Positions 1 to 12,383 are shown, counted from the stretch's first letter. The stretch is 21,364 nt of DNA from Nemertoderma westbladi (GCA_032718475.1 JAUCBJ010006513.1:1-21364); one strand, 5' to 3'. Numbers and translations: made by a program. The notes: generated from the sequence alone by a model not told the origin.

Positions 1-60
1 AAAATAATATGGTTAAATAATGTGCTGTGTTGCTATTAATGGCTATACACCTATAAAGAA

Positions 61-312
61 GGGGTAGCTCAGTTAGCTGAGCGCCGGGCCTGCAATCTAT
101 TGGTAGTAGGTTCAGTCCCGTCAGGATCCACTCAGTCTTTCATCCACTGGGGTCGATAAAATGAGTACCAGGTAAATAACTGGGAGCAAATATTGGGATA
201 GGCGTAGCGTAGCGCCCACCCCTACCTACAATCGGGTAGCAGCTATCCAAAGAGGAGCCTTCGGGTCGCCTCCACCCTCGGGCGACTGTTTGCTTTTGCT
301 TTTTGTGTTGCA
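61..312 (+). mobile_element. tRNA-derived SINE, copy 1
   Basis: A tRNA-like head begins at 61 with a D-arm/A-box-like stretch (gctcagttagctgagc, 66-81) and a B-box-like ggttcagtccc at 109-119. The acceptor arms do not pair well, so this is not a working tRNA. The body continues with gtcgataaaatgagtacca (152-170) and a GC-rich hairpin-like part (gaggagccttcgggtc, 252-267), and ends near 312 in a T-rich tail (tgcttttgctttttg). The same order of blocks occurs at 17752-17970, which shows a dispersed family. Such SINEs are transcribed by RNA polymerase III and mobilised by LINE machinery; that is family knowledge. No clear target-site duplication was found, and the 3' limit is approximate. Confidence 0.75.
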
Positions 313-941
313 GTTAAGGTCAGTTAAGGTACCCCTCCGCCTACCTTTCTCTTTTATGAATTTATGTTCCACGAATTTTTTAATATTTTTTGCAACTGAC
401 TTAGTTAACGGAATTGTCTAATCTTAAAGTTAACTTGAACTTAATGATAAGTCGGTTTTATGCGGTCCGTGTTCCTGAAATCCTGGATATGCGATCTGGG
501 GTTCTATGCCTTGAATTTTGAACTGTGGTAAACTGAACCAACTAACTGGTTAGAGCGAATTTAATGAACAATTGTAATTCAACTTTCGAACTCCGAGATG
601 TGTTGCAATGTTTAAAAAATGCAATAAAAATAAATGTCAATGAATCAGTGATCAGTGATATTTCTTAAAATTATAACCTTTTCTAGTATATTTAGATTTC
701 GGTGAATCTGTAGGATACTTTGTACTACTAAGTACTATGAGTAATTTTAAGTACCAATTAGTAACTAGTACTATCTATACTACCAATTTAAGGAATTTCC
801 AATTTCAGCAAAAATATTGTTACGCAACTATTTTCTAACCCCAAAAAGCTGCAATGCGTAATTCGGATGTAAACCGTCTTAAACTATTACTTGCAGGTAA
901 ATCAGCCCATTATCGAACTAACGATAAACAAAATCTAACAA
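313..941. other. gene-free AT-rich flank of the satellite
   Basis: No open frame of note and no recognisable RNA gene. It opens with the end of a direct duplication of cagttaaggt (two copies, about 312-331). Around 725-785 it holds short overlapping agtact/actagta words. Just before the array, 906-928 contains cccattat followed by cgaactaacg, which loosely echoes the array core in inverted and direct form and may be part of its ancestral seed (inference). Confidence 0.6.
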
Positions 942-3429
942 TATTGATAACATAATGGGACTAACGGGACATAATGGGACTAACGGGACATAATGGGACT
1001 AACGGGACATAATGGGACTAACGGGACATAATGGGACTAACGGGACATAATGGGACTAACTCACTCAGTATTGATAACATAATGGGACTAACGGGACATA
1101 ATGGGACTAACGGGACATAATGGGACTAACGGGACATAATGGGACTAACGGGACATAATGGGACTAACGGGACATAATGGGACTAACTCACTCAGTATTG
1201 ATAACATAATGGGACTAACTCACTAACATAATGGGACTAACGGGACATAATGGGACTAACTCACTCAGTATTGATAACATAATGGGACTAACTCACTCAG
1301 TATTGATAACATAATGGGACTAAAGGGACACAATGGGACTAACGGGACATAATGGGACTAACGGGACATAATGGGACTAACGGGACATAATGGGACTAAC
1401 TCACTCAGTATTGATAACATAATGGGACTAACTTACTAACATAATGGGACTAACTCACTCAGTATTGATAACATAATGGGACTAACTCACTTAGTATTGA
1501 TAACATAATGGGACTAACTCACTCAGTATTGATAACATAATGGGACTAACGGGACATAATGGGACTAACGGGACATAATGGGACTAACTCACTCAGTATT
1601 GATAACATAATGGGACTAACTCACTAACATAATGGGACTAACTCACTCAGTATTGATAACATAATGGGACTAACTCACTAACATAATGGGACTAACTCAC
1701 TCAGTATTGATAACATAATGGGACTAACTCACTCAGTATTGATAACATAATGGGACTAACTCACTAACATAATGGGACTAACTCACTCAGTATTGATAAC
1801 ATAATGGGACTAACTCACTCAGTATTGATAACATAATGGGACTAACTCACTCAGTATTGATAACATAATGGGACTAACTTACTCAGTATTGATAACATAA
1901 TGGGACTAACGGGACATAATGGGACTAACTCACTCAGTATTGATAACATAATGGGACTAACGGGACATAATGGGACTAACTCACTCAGTATTGATAACAT
2001 AATGGGACTAACTCACTAACATAATGGGACTAACTCACTCAGTATTGATAACATAATGGGACTAACTCACTAACATAATGGGACTAACTCACTCAGTATT
2101 GATAACATAATGGGACTAACGGGACATAATGGGACTAACGGGACATAATGGGACTAACTAACTCAGTATTGATAACATAATGGGACTAACTCACTAACAT
2201 AATGGGACTAACTCACTCAGTATTGATAACATAATGGGACTAACTCACTAACATAATGGGACTAACTCACTCAGTATTGATAACATAATGGGACTAACTC
2301 ACTAACATAATGGGACTAACTCACTCAGTATTGATAACATAATGGGACTAACTCACTAACATAATGGGACTAACTCACTAACATAATGGGACTAACTCAC
2401 TCAGTATTGATAACATAATGGGACTAACTAACTAACATAATGGGACTAACTCACTCAGTATTGATAACATAATGGGACTAACGGGACATAATGGGACTAA
2501 CGGGACATAATGGGACTAACGGGACATAATGGGACTAACGGGACATAATGGGACTAACTCACTCCGTATTGATAGCATAATGGGACTAACTCACTCAGTA
2601 TTGATAACATAATGGGACTAACTCACTCAGTATTGATAACATAATGGGACTATCTCACTTAGTATTGATAACATAATGGGACTAACTCACTCAGTATTGA
2701 TAACATAATGGGTCTAACTCACTCAGTATTGATAACATAACATAATGGGACTAACTCACTCAGTATTGATAACATAATGGGACTAACGGGACATAATGGG
2801 ACTAACTCACTCAGTATTGATAACATAATGGGACTAACTCACTAACATAATGGGACTAACTCACTCAGTATTGATAACATAATGGGACTAACGGGACATA
2901 ATGGGACTAACTCACTCAGTATTGATAACATAATGGGACTAACTCACTAACATAATGGGACTAACTCACTAACATAATGGGACTAACTCACTAACATAAT
3001 GGGACTAACTCACTAACATAATGGGACTAACTCACTCAGCATTGATAACATAATGGGACTAACTCACTAACATAATGGGACTAACTCACTAACATAATGG
3101 GACTAACTCACTAACATAATGGGACTACCTCACTAACATAATGGGACTAACTCACTAACATAATGGGACTAACTCACTCAGTATTGATAACATAATGGGA
3201 CTAACTCACTCAGTATTGATAACATAATGGGACTATCTCACTCAGTATTGATAACATAATGGGACTAACTCACTCAGTATTGATAACATAATGGGACTAA
3301 CTAACTCAGTATTGATAACATAATGGGACTAACTCACTAACATAATGGGACTAACTCACTCAGTATTGATAACATAATGGGACTAACTCACTAACATAAT
3401 GGGACTAACTCACTAACATAATGGGACTA

Positions 3430-5789
3430 ACTCACTAACATAATGGGACTACCTCACTAACATAATGGGACTAACTCACTAACATAATGGGACTAATTCA
3501 CTCAGTATTGATAACATAATGGGACTAACTCACTCAGTATTGATAACATAATGGGACTAACTCACTCAGTACTGATAACATAATGGGACTAACTCACTCA
3601 GTATTGATAACATAACATAATGGGACTAACTCACTCAGTATTGATAACATAATGGGACTAACTCACTCAGTATTTATAACATAATGGGACTAACTCACTC
3701 AGTATTGATAACATAATGGGACTAACTCACTCAGTATTGATAACATAATGGGACTAACTCACTAACATAATGGGACTAACTCACTCAGTATTGATAACAT
3801 AATGGGACTAACTAACTCAGTATTGATAACATAATGGGACTAACTCACTAACATAATGGGACTAACTCACTCAGCATTGATAACATAATGGGACTAACTC
3901 ACTCAGTATTGATAACATAATGGGACTATCTCACTCAGTATTGATAACATAATGGGACTAACTCACTCAGTATTGATAACATAATGGGACTAACTCACTC
4001 AGTATTGATAACATAATGGGACTAACTCACTAACATAATGGGACTAATTCACTCAGTATTGATAACATAATGGGACTAACTCACTCAGTATTGATAACAT
4101 AATGGGACTAACTCACTAACATAATGGGACTAACTCACTAACACAATGGGACTAACTCACTAACATAATGGGACTACCTCACTAACATAATGGGACTAAC
4201 TCACTAACATAATGGGACTAATTCACTCAGTATTGATAACATAATGGGACTAACTCACTAACATAATGGGACTAATTCACTCAGTATTGATAACATAATG
4301 GGACTAACTCACTCAGTATTGATAACATAATGGGACTAACTCACTCAGTACTGATAACATAATGGGACTAACTCACTCAGTATTGATAACATAACATAAT
4401 GGGACTAACTCACTCAGTATTGATAACATAATGGGACTAACTCACTCAGTATTTATAACATAATGGGACTAACTCACTCAGTATTGATAACATAATGGGA
4501 CTAACTCACTCAGTATTGATAACATAATGGGACTAACTCACTCAGTATTGATAACATAATGGGACTAACTCACTAACATAATGGGACTAACTCACTCAGT
4601 ATTGATAACATAATGGGACTAACTCACTAACATAATGGGACTAACTCACTCAGTATTGATAACATAATGGGACTAACTCACTAACATAATGGGACTAACT
4701 CACTAACATAATGGGACTAACTCACTAACATAATGGGACTACCTCACTAACATAATGGGACTAACTCACTAACATAATGGGACTAATTCACTCAGTATTG
4801 ATAACATAATGGGACTAACTCACTCAGTATTGGTAACATAATGGGACTAACTCACTAACATAATGGGACTAACTCACTCAGTATTGATAACATAATGGGA
4901 CTAACTCACTAACATAATGGGACTAACTCACTAACATAATGGGACTAACTCACTCAGTATTGATAACATAATGGGACTAACTCACTAACAAAATGGGACT
5001 AACTCACTAACCTTATTGGACTAACTCACTAACACAATGGGACTAACTCACTCAGTATTGATAACATAATGGGACTAACGGGACATAATGGGACTAACGG
5101 GACATAATGGGACTAACTCACTCAGTATTGATAACATAATGGGACTAACTCACTCAGTATTGATAACATAATGGGACTAACTCACTCAGTATTGATAACA
5201 TAATGGGACTAACTCACTTAGTATTGATAACATAATGGGACTAACTCACTCAGTATTGATAACATCATGGGACTAACGGGACTAACTCACTCAGTATTGA
5301 TAACATCATGGGACTAACGGGACTAACTCACTCAGTATTGATAACATAATGGGACTAACTCACTCAGTATTGATAACATAATGGGACTAACTCACTAACA
5401 TAATGGGACTAACTCACTAACATAATGGGACTAACTCACTCAGTATTGATACATAATGGGACTAACTTACTCAGTATTGATAACATAATGGGACTAACTC
5501 ACTCAGTATTGATAACATCATGGGACTAACGGGACTAACTCACTCAGTATTGATAACATAATGGGACTAACTCACTCAGTATTGATAACATAATGGGACT
5601 AACTCACTAACATAATGGGACTAACTCACTCAGTATTGATACATAATGGGACTAACTTACTCAGTATTGATAACATAATGGGACTAACTCACTCAGTATT
5701 GATAACATCATGGGACTAACGGGACATAATGGGACTAACGGGACATAATGGGACTAACTCACTCAGTATTGATAACATAATGGGACTAA
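3430..5789. repeat. higher-order block, copy 1 (about 2.36 kb)
   Basis: This part of the satellite reappears as the next block. Rare unit variants recur exactly 2359 bases later: ctacctcac at 3449/5808, 4174/6533 and 4739/7098; tatttataac at 3671/6030 and 4450/6809; tattggtaac at 4828/7187; ccttattgga at 5011/7370. Copy 1 carries two adjacent 41-bp catcatggg-type units near 5264-5345. The left edge is set by loss of agreement just before 3430/5790: copy 1 has three 22-bp units before ctacctcac and copy 2 has one. Confidence 0.9.
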
Positions 5790-8108
5790 CTCACTAACAT
5801 AATGGGACTACCTCACTAACATAATGGGACTAACTCACTAACATAATGGGACTAATTCACTCAGTATTGATAACATAATGGGACTAACTCACTCAGTATT
5901 GATAACATAATGGGACTAACTCACTCAGTACTGATAACATAATGGGACTAACTCACTCAGTATTGATAACATAACATAATGGGACTAACTCACTCAGTAT
6001 TGATAACATAATGGGACTAACTCACTCAGTATTTATAACATAATGGGACTAACTCACTCAGTATTGATAACATAATGGGACTAACTCACTCAGTATTGAT
6101 AACATAATGGGACTAACTCACTAACATAATGGGACTAACTCACTCAGTATTGATAACATAATGGGACTAACTAACTCAGTATTGATAACATAATGGGACT
6201 AACTCACTAACATAATGGGACTAACTCACTCAGCATTGATAACATAATGGGACTAACTCACTCAGTATTGATAACATAATGGGACTATCTCACTCAGTAT
6301 TGATAACATAATGGGACTAACTCACTCAGTATTGATAACATAATGGGACTAACTCACTCAGTATTGATAACATAATGGGACTAACTCACTAACATAATGG
6401 GACTAATTCACTCAGTATTGATAACATAATGGGACTAACTCACTCAGTATTGATAACATAATGGGACTAACTCACTAACATAATGGGACTAACTCACTAA
6501 CACAATGGGACTAACTCACTAACATAATGGGACTACCTCACTAACATAATGGGACTAACTCACTAACATAATGGGACTAATTCACTCAGTATTGATAACA
6601 TAATGGGACTAACTCACTAACATAATGGGACTAATTCACTCAGTATTGATAACATAATGGGACTAACTCACTCAGTATTGATAACATAATGGGACTAACT
6701 CACTCAGTACTGATAACATAATGGGACTAACTCACTCAGTATTGATAACATAACATAATGGGACTAACTCACTCAGTATTGATAACATAATGGGACTAAC
6801 TCACTCAGTATTTATAACATAATGGGACTAACTCACTCAGTATTGATAACATAATGGGACTAACTCACTCAGTATTGATAACATAATGGGACTAACTCAC
6901 TCAGTATTGATAACATAATGGGACTAACTCACTAACATAATGGGACTAACTCACTCAGTATTGATAACATAATGGGACTAACTCACTAACATAATGGGAC
7001 TAACTCACTCAGTATTGATAACATAATGGGACTAACTCACTAACATAATGGGACTAACTCACTAACATAATGGGACTAACTCACTAACATAATGGGACTA
7101 CCTCACTAACATAATGGGACTAACTCACTAACATAATGGGACTAATTCACTCAGTATTGATAACATAATGGGACTAACTCACTCAGTATTGGTAACATAA
7201 TGGGACTAACTCACTAACATAATGGGACTAACTCACTCAGTATTGATAACATAATGGGACTAACTCACTAACATAATGGGACTAACTCACTAACATAATG
7301 GGACTAACTCACTCAGTATTGATAACATAATGGGACTAACTCACTAACAAAATGGGACTAACTCACTAACCTTATTGGACTAACTCACTAACACAATGGG
7401 ACTAACTCACTCAGTATTGATAACATAATGGGACTAACGGGACATAATGGGACTAACGGGACATAATGGGACTAACTCACTCAGTATTGATAACATAATG
7501 GGACTAACTCACTCAGTATTGATAACATAATGGGACTAACTCACTCAGTATTGATAACATAATGGGACTAACTCACTTAGTATTGATAACATAATGGGAC
7601 TAACTCACTCAGTATTGATAACATCATGGGACTAACGGGACTAACTCACTCAGTATTGATAACATAATGGGACTAACTCACTCAGTATTGATAACATAAT
7701 GGGACTAACTCACTAACATAATGGGACTAACTCACTAACATAATGGGACTAACTCACTCAGTATTGATACATAATGGGACTAACTTACTCAGTATTGATA
7801 ACATAATGGGACTAACTCACTCAGTATTGATAACATCATGGGACTAACGGGACTAACTCACTCAGTATTGATAACATAATGGGACTAACTCACTCAGTAT
7901 TGATAACATAATGGGACTAACTCACTAACATAATGGGACTAACTCACTCAGTATTGATACATAATGGGACTAACTTACTCAGTATTGATAACATAATGGG
8001 ACTAACTCACTCAGTATTGATAACATCATGGGACTAACGGGACATAATGGGACTAACGGGACATAATGGGACTAACTCACTCAGTATTGATAACATAATG
8101 GGACTAAC
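5790..8108. repeat. higher-order block, copy 2 (about 2.32 kb)
   Basis: Second copy of the block at about 3430-5789. The offset is 2359 up to about 7620. After that it is 2318, as shown by gatacataat at 5448/7766 and 5638/7956 and catcatggg at 5706/8024. The difference of 41 is exactly one catcatggg-type unit, present twice in copy 1 and once here. Agreement is lost after about 8108, where copy 1 continues with a 22-bp unit and copy 2 with a truncated 32-bp unit. Confidence 0.9.
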
Positions 8109-8120
8109 TCACTCAGTATT

Positions 8121-8396
8121 TTAATTATTTTGATTTATTGATTATTCAACCACGGGTTGGATAGCTGTTCGTCCAGGTCCCCCACTATGGGTGATCATCA
8201 ACAGTTAAATCTTCTGCGATTTCCGTTATCGTTATCTTTGTATCTATCGGTAAAGCATGATAGCCTGGGTGGAGCTAGGCTGCAGCTTTCAAACCAGTGC
8301 TGATCTGCCCGGGGATCGAACCCGGGACCTCCCGGTTGGATAACCAACCCAGAACGTCATCACTACCGCAGACAAAGCGACTGAGTTGTCCAACAC
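8121..8396 (-). mobile_element. tRNA-derived SINE of a second family, minus strand
   Basis: Read on the minus strand, it has actcagtcgctttg near 8386-8373 as an A-box-like D arm and a perfect-looking B box ggttcgatccc at 8322-8312 inside a T-arm hairpin (cccggg...cccggg). The spacing between boxes is longer than in a normal tRNA. The body contains a palindromic ggttggttatccaacc, then unique sequence, and ends in an A-rich tail (8143-8121, including aataaatcaaaataatt). The tail directly touches the truncated last unit of the satellite. The word cagctatccaa is shared with the SINE at 61-312, perhaps through a related 3' tail (inference). No target-site duplication was seen. Confidence 0.65.
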
Positions 8397-9406
8397 AATG
8401 TAAATTATTCAACAATTAAAATAACTTATAAGGCAACCGTTTGACCAATAGGTACTTCTCTTAACGCCCAGGTTCCCTTACCGCATCAATCGATACACCG
8501 TATATGTGAGGCAAGGAGGCGGTTGATGTTCGCCAAGTCATCTAAGTGAGAGGAAACCCCCAACACGGATCCCCGCAACCAATCACGATACAACCTTTGT
8601 ATCTTCTATACCGGGTGGGCGGGGGGACAACGGCACTGGAGTTATTCAGTTCTTCTCTATAAGGATTCACCTTTATCCACTGAAAATAAATATAACTAGA
8701 GCATAAACCTGTTACTAAAGGAGACAAACTATAAAGTCAACAAAGAGAAAGTTCAAGAGAGATATTAGTTTACGTTCAAGAATATATTCGAATGTAACAT
8801 ATCGTCAGTTACATATCGGAACAAATAGATTCATCACTTCTGCTATCATAGGACTTCTAAAATTTATGATTTCATCTCTCAGAAATAACAATAAACCTGA
8901 CATGAACATTCCTAATTACGGTATATTGGATATTACGGAACGCGACAATACACCCGATACAATGACACAATATAATACGATCCCCCCAATGAGAAAGAAC
9001 GGTACATGTCAGGTGAAACGCACCTTGGCGACTTATGAACTACAATGAAGGAATCAAAAAACAAATAAAGACAACAACAAACTGTTATAATCCACCAAAT
9101 AAAACCTACACGTACCAGTTTAATAGCTGTGTTAGTGAATTTATAAAAAGTACGCATAAAAGTGACGGAGGAATATTGGGGTAAATTATTTTAAATTGTT
9201 TTATCATTTAGCGGATATTTTCTAATTCAAATTAATTAAGTTTCAAATTTTAAATAAAGCATAAAATACATAATTTCACTTGGAAACCATTGTTGAAATA
9301 TATTAAAAGAAAAAAATACCCTTGGTCTATATTATAGGTACAGCGACATACGTACGTTGGTTGGGTACACAACGCATATAATATACGGATATTTGAAAGT
9401 TACAAA
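8397..9406. other. gene-free stretch between SINE and MITE
   Basis: I see no supported gene. The short open frames here on both strands (60-74 codons) overlap one another antisense, match nothing I recognise and have no splice or promoter support. The segment becomes AT-rich towards 9180-9330. It may include old unrecognised transposon sequence. Confidence 0.5.
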
Positions 9407-9919
9407 TAGGGATGTCCCGGAATTCCGGCGGTTTTTGTCCGATTCAGGGTTCCGACCGGTAAAATGTACCGGTACTATTAAATCTCGTTCACTATTTAAC
9501 CTGCTCATTTCCCTTAATGACAACAGGATATTGCACCAAAGGCCCTAGTAACGCGAAGGTTTCTGGTCAACGTGAGCCTAAAAACCGAACTTCTGGCCAA
9601 GGTTATAGGTTTTTGTAAAAATAAATGAGATATAATTCCCTGTCGTTTAAGGCCGAAGTACCGCCCTCGCCCCCCCGTCCCTATAATAGGCCGTAACGGG
9701 CCAGGCCACTCTTCACCCACCTTAATTCCCCCAAGGTGCTGATTGATCTCGATCTCTAGTGAACTTGGCTTTAGAAATTAAAAATACATTTATTACACAA
9801 AAAATTATAATATTTCCTGTGTCATTTAGTGTAATTCACTAATTATACAAAATTCCGGTTCCGGCATCTTTGATTCCGGTTCCGGCCGGAATCAAAATAT
9901 CGATTCCGGGACATCCCTA
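9407..9919. mobile_element. hAT-like MITE (non-autonomous DNA transposon)
   Basis: Perfect 17-bp terminal inverted repeats, TAGGGATGTCCCGGAAT at 9407-9423 and its reverse complement at 9903-9919, enclose 513 bp without a transposase. Subterminal parts are rich in ttccggttccgg words, especially 9855-9902. Ends of the form (T/C)AGGGATG fit the hAT superfamily. The expected 8-bp target duplication is not evident: the flanks are gttacaaa on the left and gttggttt on the right. The duplication has decayed, or the ends came from different insertions, or the superfamily call is wrong. A GTACCGGTAC palindrome lies inside at 9466-9475. Confidence 0.7.
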
Positions 9920-10374
9920 GTTGGTTTATCATCATTACCGGTATAAGCATATAATTAATTACTATAAGAGGATTAAAAAGGACAAAATACAAATTTAGGG
10001 ACGAACGAAAATTAGAGTAAATCCGGCCACATTTTCGGATTAACGGTACTAAATCAAATAAATTAATATTGTTTTTGTTTATAAGGTAAATGAATGTCCC
10101 TTACCGTGTTAAAAAACAATCCACAACTCGGAGTTTCCGAACTCGGAGTTTCCGTGAAGCATCGCATAGAATTCAGCTAAAGCAATGAAAATAATTAATT
10201 AAGAATTTTGTTGAGCGAAAAGTTACAATAGTTACAATAACTGTTACTCTTATATCATCATTGAATGAGAAGGTCTAAACGGGAATATCTAGTTTACCTA
10301 ATTCAATTTGAACTGGTAGTAATGAAATGCTGGTGAGGAGTTCAATAATAATAGACATCCAGCCTTATAATCCG

Positions 10375-10387
10375 ATTGGTGACGTCA
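10375..10387. promoter_or_regulatory. perfect CRE palindrome beside an inverted CCAAT box
   Basis: TGACGTCA at 10380-10387 is the full palindromic cAMP-response element bound by CREB/ATF bZIP dimers. ATTGG, an inverted CCAAT box, touches it at 10375-10379, and a second ATTGG lies near 10461. CRE plus CCAAT is a common promoter arrangement. No transcription unit starting here is visible, so the promoter role is inference. Confidence 0.4.
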
Positions 10388-10419
10388 ATATTATTAATTA
10401 ATAAGGAATCGGATCGTAT

Positions 10420-10425
10420 TTTATT
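10420..10425 (-). terminator. candidate polyadenylation signal for the CREBZF-like gene
   Basis: AATAAA on the minus strand, about 210 bases past the stop codon at 10636-10638. The hexamer is canonical, but this DNA is AT-rich and chance hits are expected. Confidence 0.35.
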
Positions 10426-10528
10426 TATAATTTAGAAAGTTAGGGAGAAAAAAATAGCTGATTGGCTGAAATTTGCCGCAGATATCGCTGGCTAAATAAG
10501 TTTAGCGCAGTAAACGTAGATTACATAG

Positions 10529-11411
<883 letters not shown>

Positions 11412-11529
11412 CTAAATATTAAATAATGAAAATAATTAAAGAAAACATAATTTAATGTATAACCTGATGTTTACCAATATAAATATACCCGGGTAGGCCT
11501 AATAATCTGAGAAAACTAGTGGAATTTGA

Positions 11530-11710
11530 ATTTCGGATAATTTGGGGATTGGGTTTCGGACAATAATGTCCGAAATCCCTCTACTATCTAAGTTAAGCAG
11601 TCTAGATTCTGAAATGTCATCTTGAGTTAGGTGGTGTCTAGCTTTGTATTCTTTAATAAATCGTACTACTTTATTCTGAGCTACTTGTAATTTACTAGGA
11701 TCGGCATGCT
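11530..11710 (-). mobile_element. LINE remnant A (post-RT region)
   Basis: The minus-strand frame reads KLQVAQNKVVRFI, then HHLTQDDISESRLLNLDSR. It resembles the region after the reverse transcriptase of jockey/CR1-like non-LTR elements (pattern LQ..QN+..RFI...R.H+......LN+..R). Only this short piece remains. It lies in the intron of the CREBZF-like gene. The clade is not determined. Confidence 0.55.
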
Positions 11711-11727
11711 GCATTGCAGCTGCATTT

Positions 11728-12010
11728 TTAAGAATGCTGTGCCGGCTTGTCGATAAAATTGCGCCGCCACAACTCCCTATCACCCATGACATTTGATAGA
11801 TCATCCGCATCTTCAAGGCCAGTGTCCTTTAAGATGCGTCTCAAGAAAGTCATGGGCTGTCCAACATGCTTATTCACTCCATGAGGCTGCCAAAGTACAA
11901 GATTATGCACTGGCTGGTCCTCACGGCGAAAGCAATGTCCTGCAAAGAACTTGTAATTTACATTTAAGCTGTTTGGTTAAGCCGCCATACCAAGAAGAGC
12001 AGCAGGCATA
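11728..12010 (-). mobile_element. LINE remnant B (C-terminal tail of a different LINE)
   Basis: The minus-strand frame from about 11980 reads FFAGHCFRREDQPVHNLVLW, then QPHG, GQPMTFLRRILKDTGLED and MGDRELWRR, ending at 11728. This is the familiar tail RFAGHC.R...LvLW.P.HG...GRP.tf.d.L..DTGl...M.DRe.WR found after the RT in many animal non-LTR retrotransposons. An in-frame stop (taa near 11983) cuts the upstream continuation, so the copy is dead. It belongs to a different LINE type than remnant A, since both occupy the equivalent post-RT position. Confidence 0.75.
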
Positions 12011-12383
12011 GTCTGTGTAACACTGTCAGACTGTATTAAAGAAAAGCAAAGTAACTTGTGAGAGTCGGTGTTTAAACTATTTTTATTTCTGTATAGAAAC
12101 AATAATTCCATATGCAATCCTATTTGTAACTTTATGCCTAGGGGGAAAGGTACAATAGAGTACCTAACAGGTACAATATAAGGTTTTGATTTGTTTGATT
12201 GGTTTTGAAAACAAACTATTTTTTTATTTTTTGGGAAAGAAGTAAAACATTACTGTATTATAATTATGTTCGGGTACGGTAGGCCTACGTTTTAAATAGC
12301 ATAGCCTACATTTTCACTTGTTCTCCCTATCAGCTCATTGGCTATATAAGTTATAAGTATTGCCAAGAAACAGTTAAACTCAC

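Larger units (their letters stand above)
942..8120. repeat. 7.2-kb mosaic satellite of 19-, 22- and 32-bp units
   Basis: An uninterrupted tandem array. Every unit has the 15-bp core cataatgggactaac followed by one of three suffixes: ggga (19-bp unit), tcactaa (22-bp unit) or tcactcagtattgataa (32-bp unit). The 22-bp unit equals the 32-bp unit without the 10 bases cagtattgat. The number of cores is near 270, estimated from length, not counted. Rarer variants include catcatggg, a doubled cataa, gatacataat lacking one base, and ctacctcac. Pure 19-bp runs dominate the left end (951-1400), and 22/32 mixes dominate after about 1400. Unit lengths are not multiples of three and the core contains taa, so all frames are closed. 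The array begins at tattgataa (942) and ends at a truncated cagtatt (8120). I do not recognise the family. Confidence 0.97.
11412..12383 (-). other. intron of the CREBZF-like gene (972 bp, GT-AG, phase 1)
   Basis: The donor on the minus strand is GTGAGT (12383-12378), directly after exon 1. The acceptor is tttaatatttag (ending at 11412) behind a T-rich tract. Exon 1 leaves one base and exon 2 supplies two, so the frame is kept and the joint codon reads Phe. Inside are two LINE remnants in the same orientation, and an AT-rich part at 12040-12280 where I see nothing else. Confidence 0.7.

Noticed and set aside
61-132. Functional tRNA gene
   Set aside because: The acceptor stem does not pair, the B box is degenerate and a SINE body follows; the same applies to the heads at 8312-8396 and 17752-17825.
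942-8120. CRISPR-like or telomere-like array
   Set aside because: The segments between cores are themselves only a few repeated suffixes, not unique spacers, the array is in animal DNA, and the unit does not resemble any telomere motif.
8866-9157. Overlapping small open frames on both strands
   Set aside because: Each is under 75 codons, they overlap antisense, and neither has a recognisable domain.
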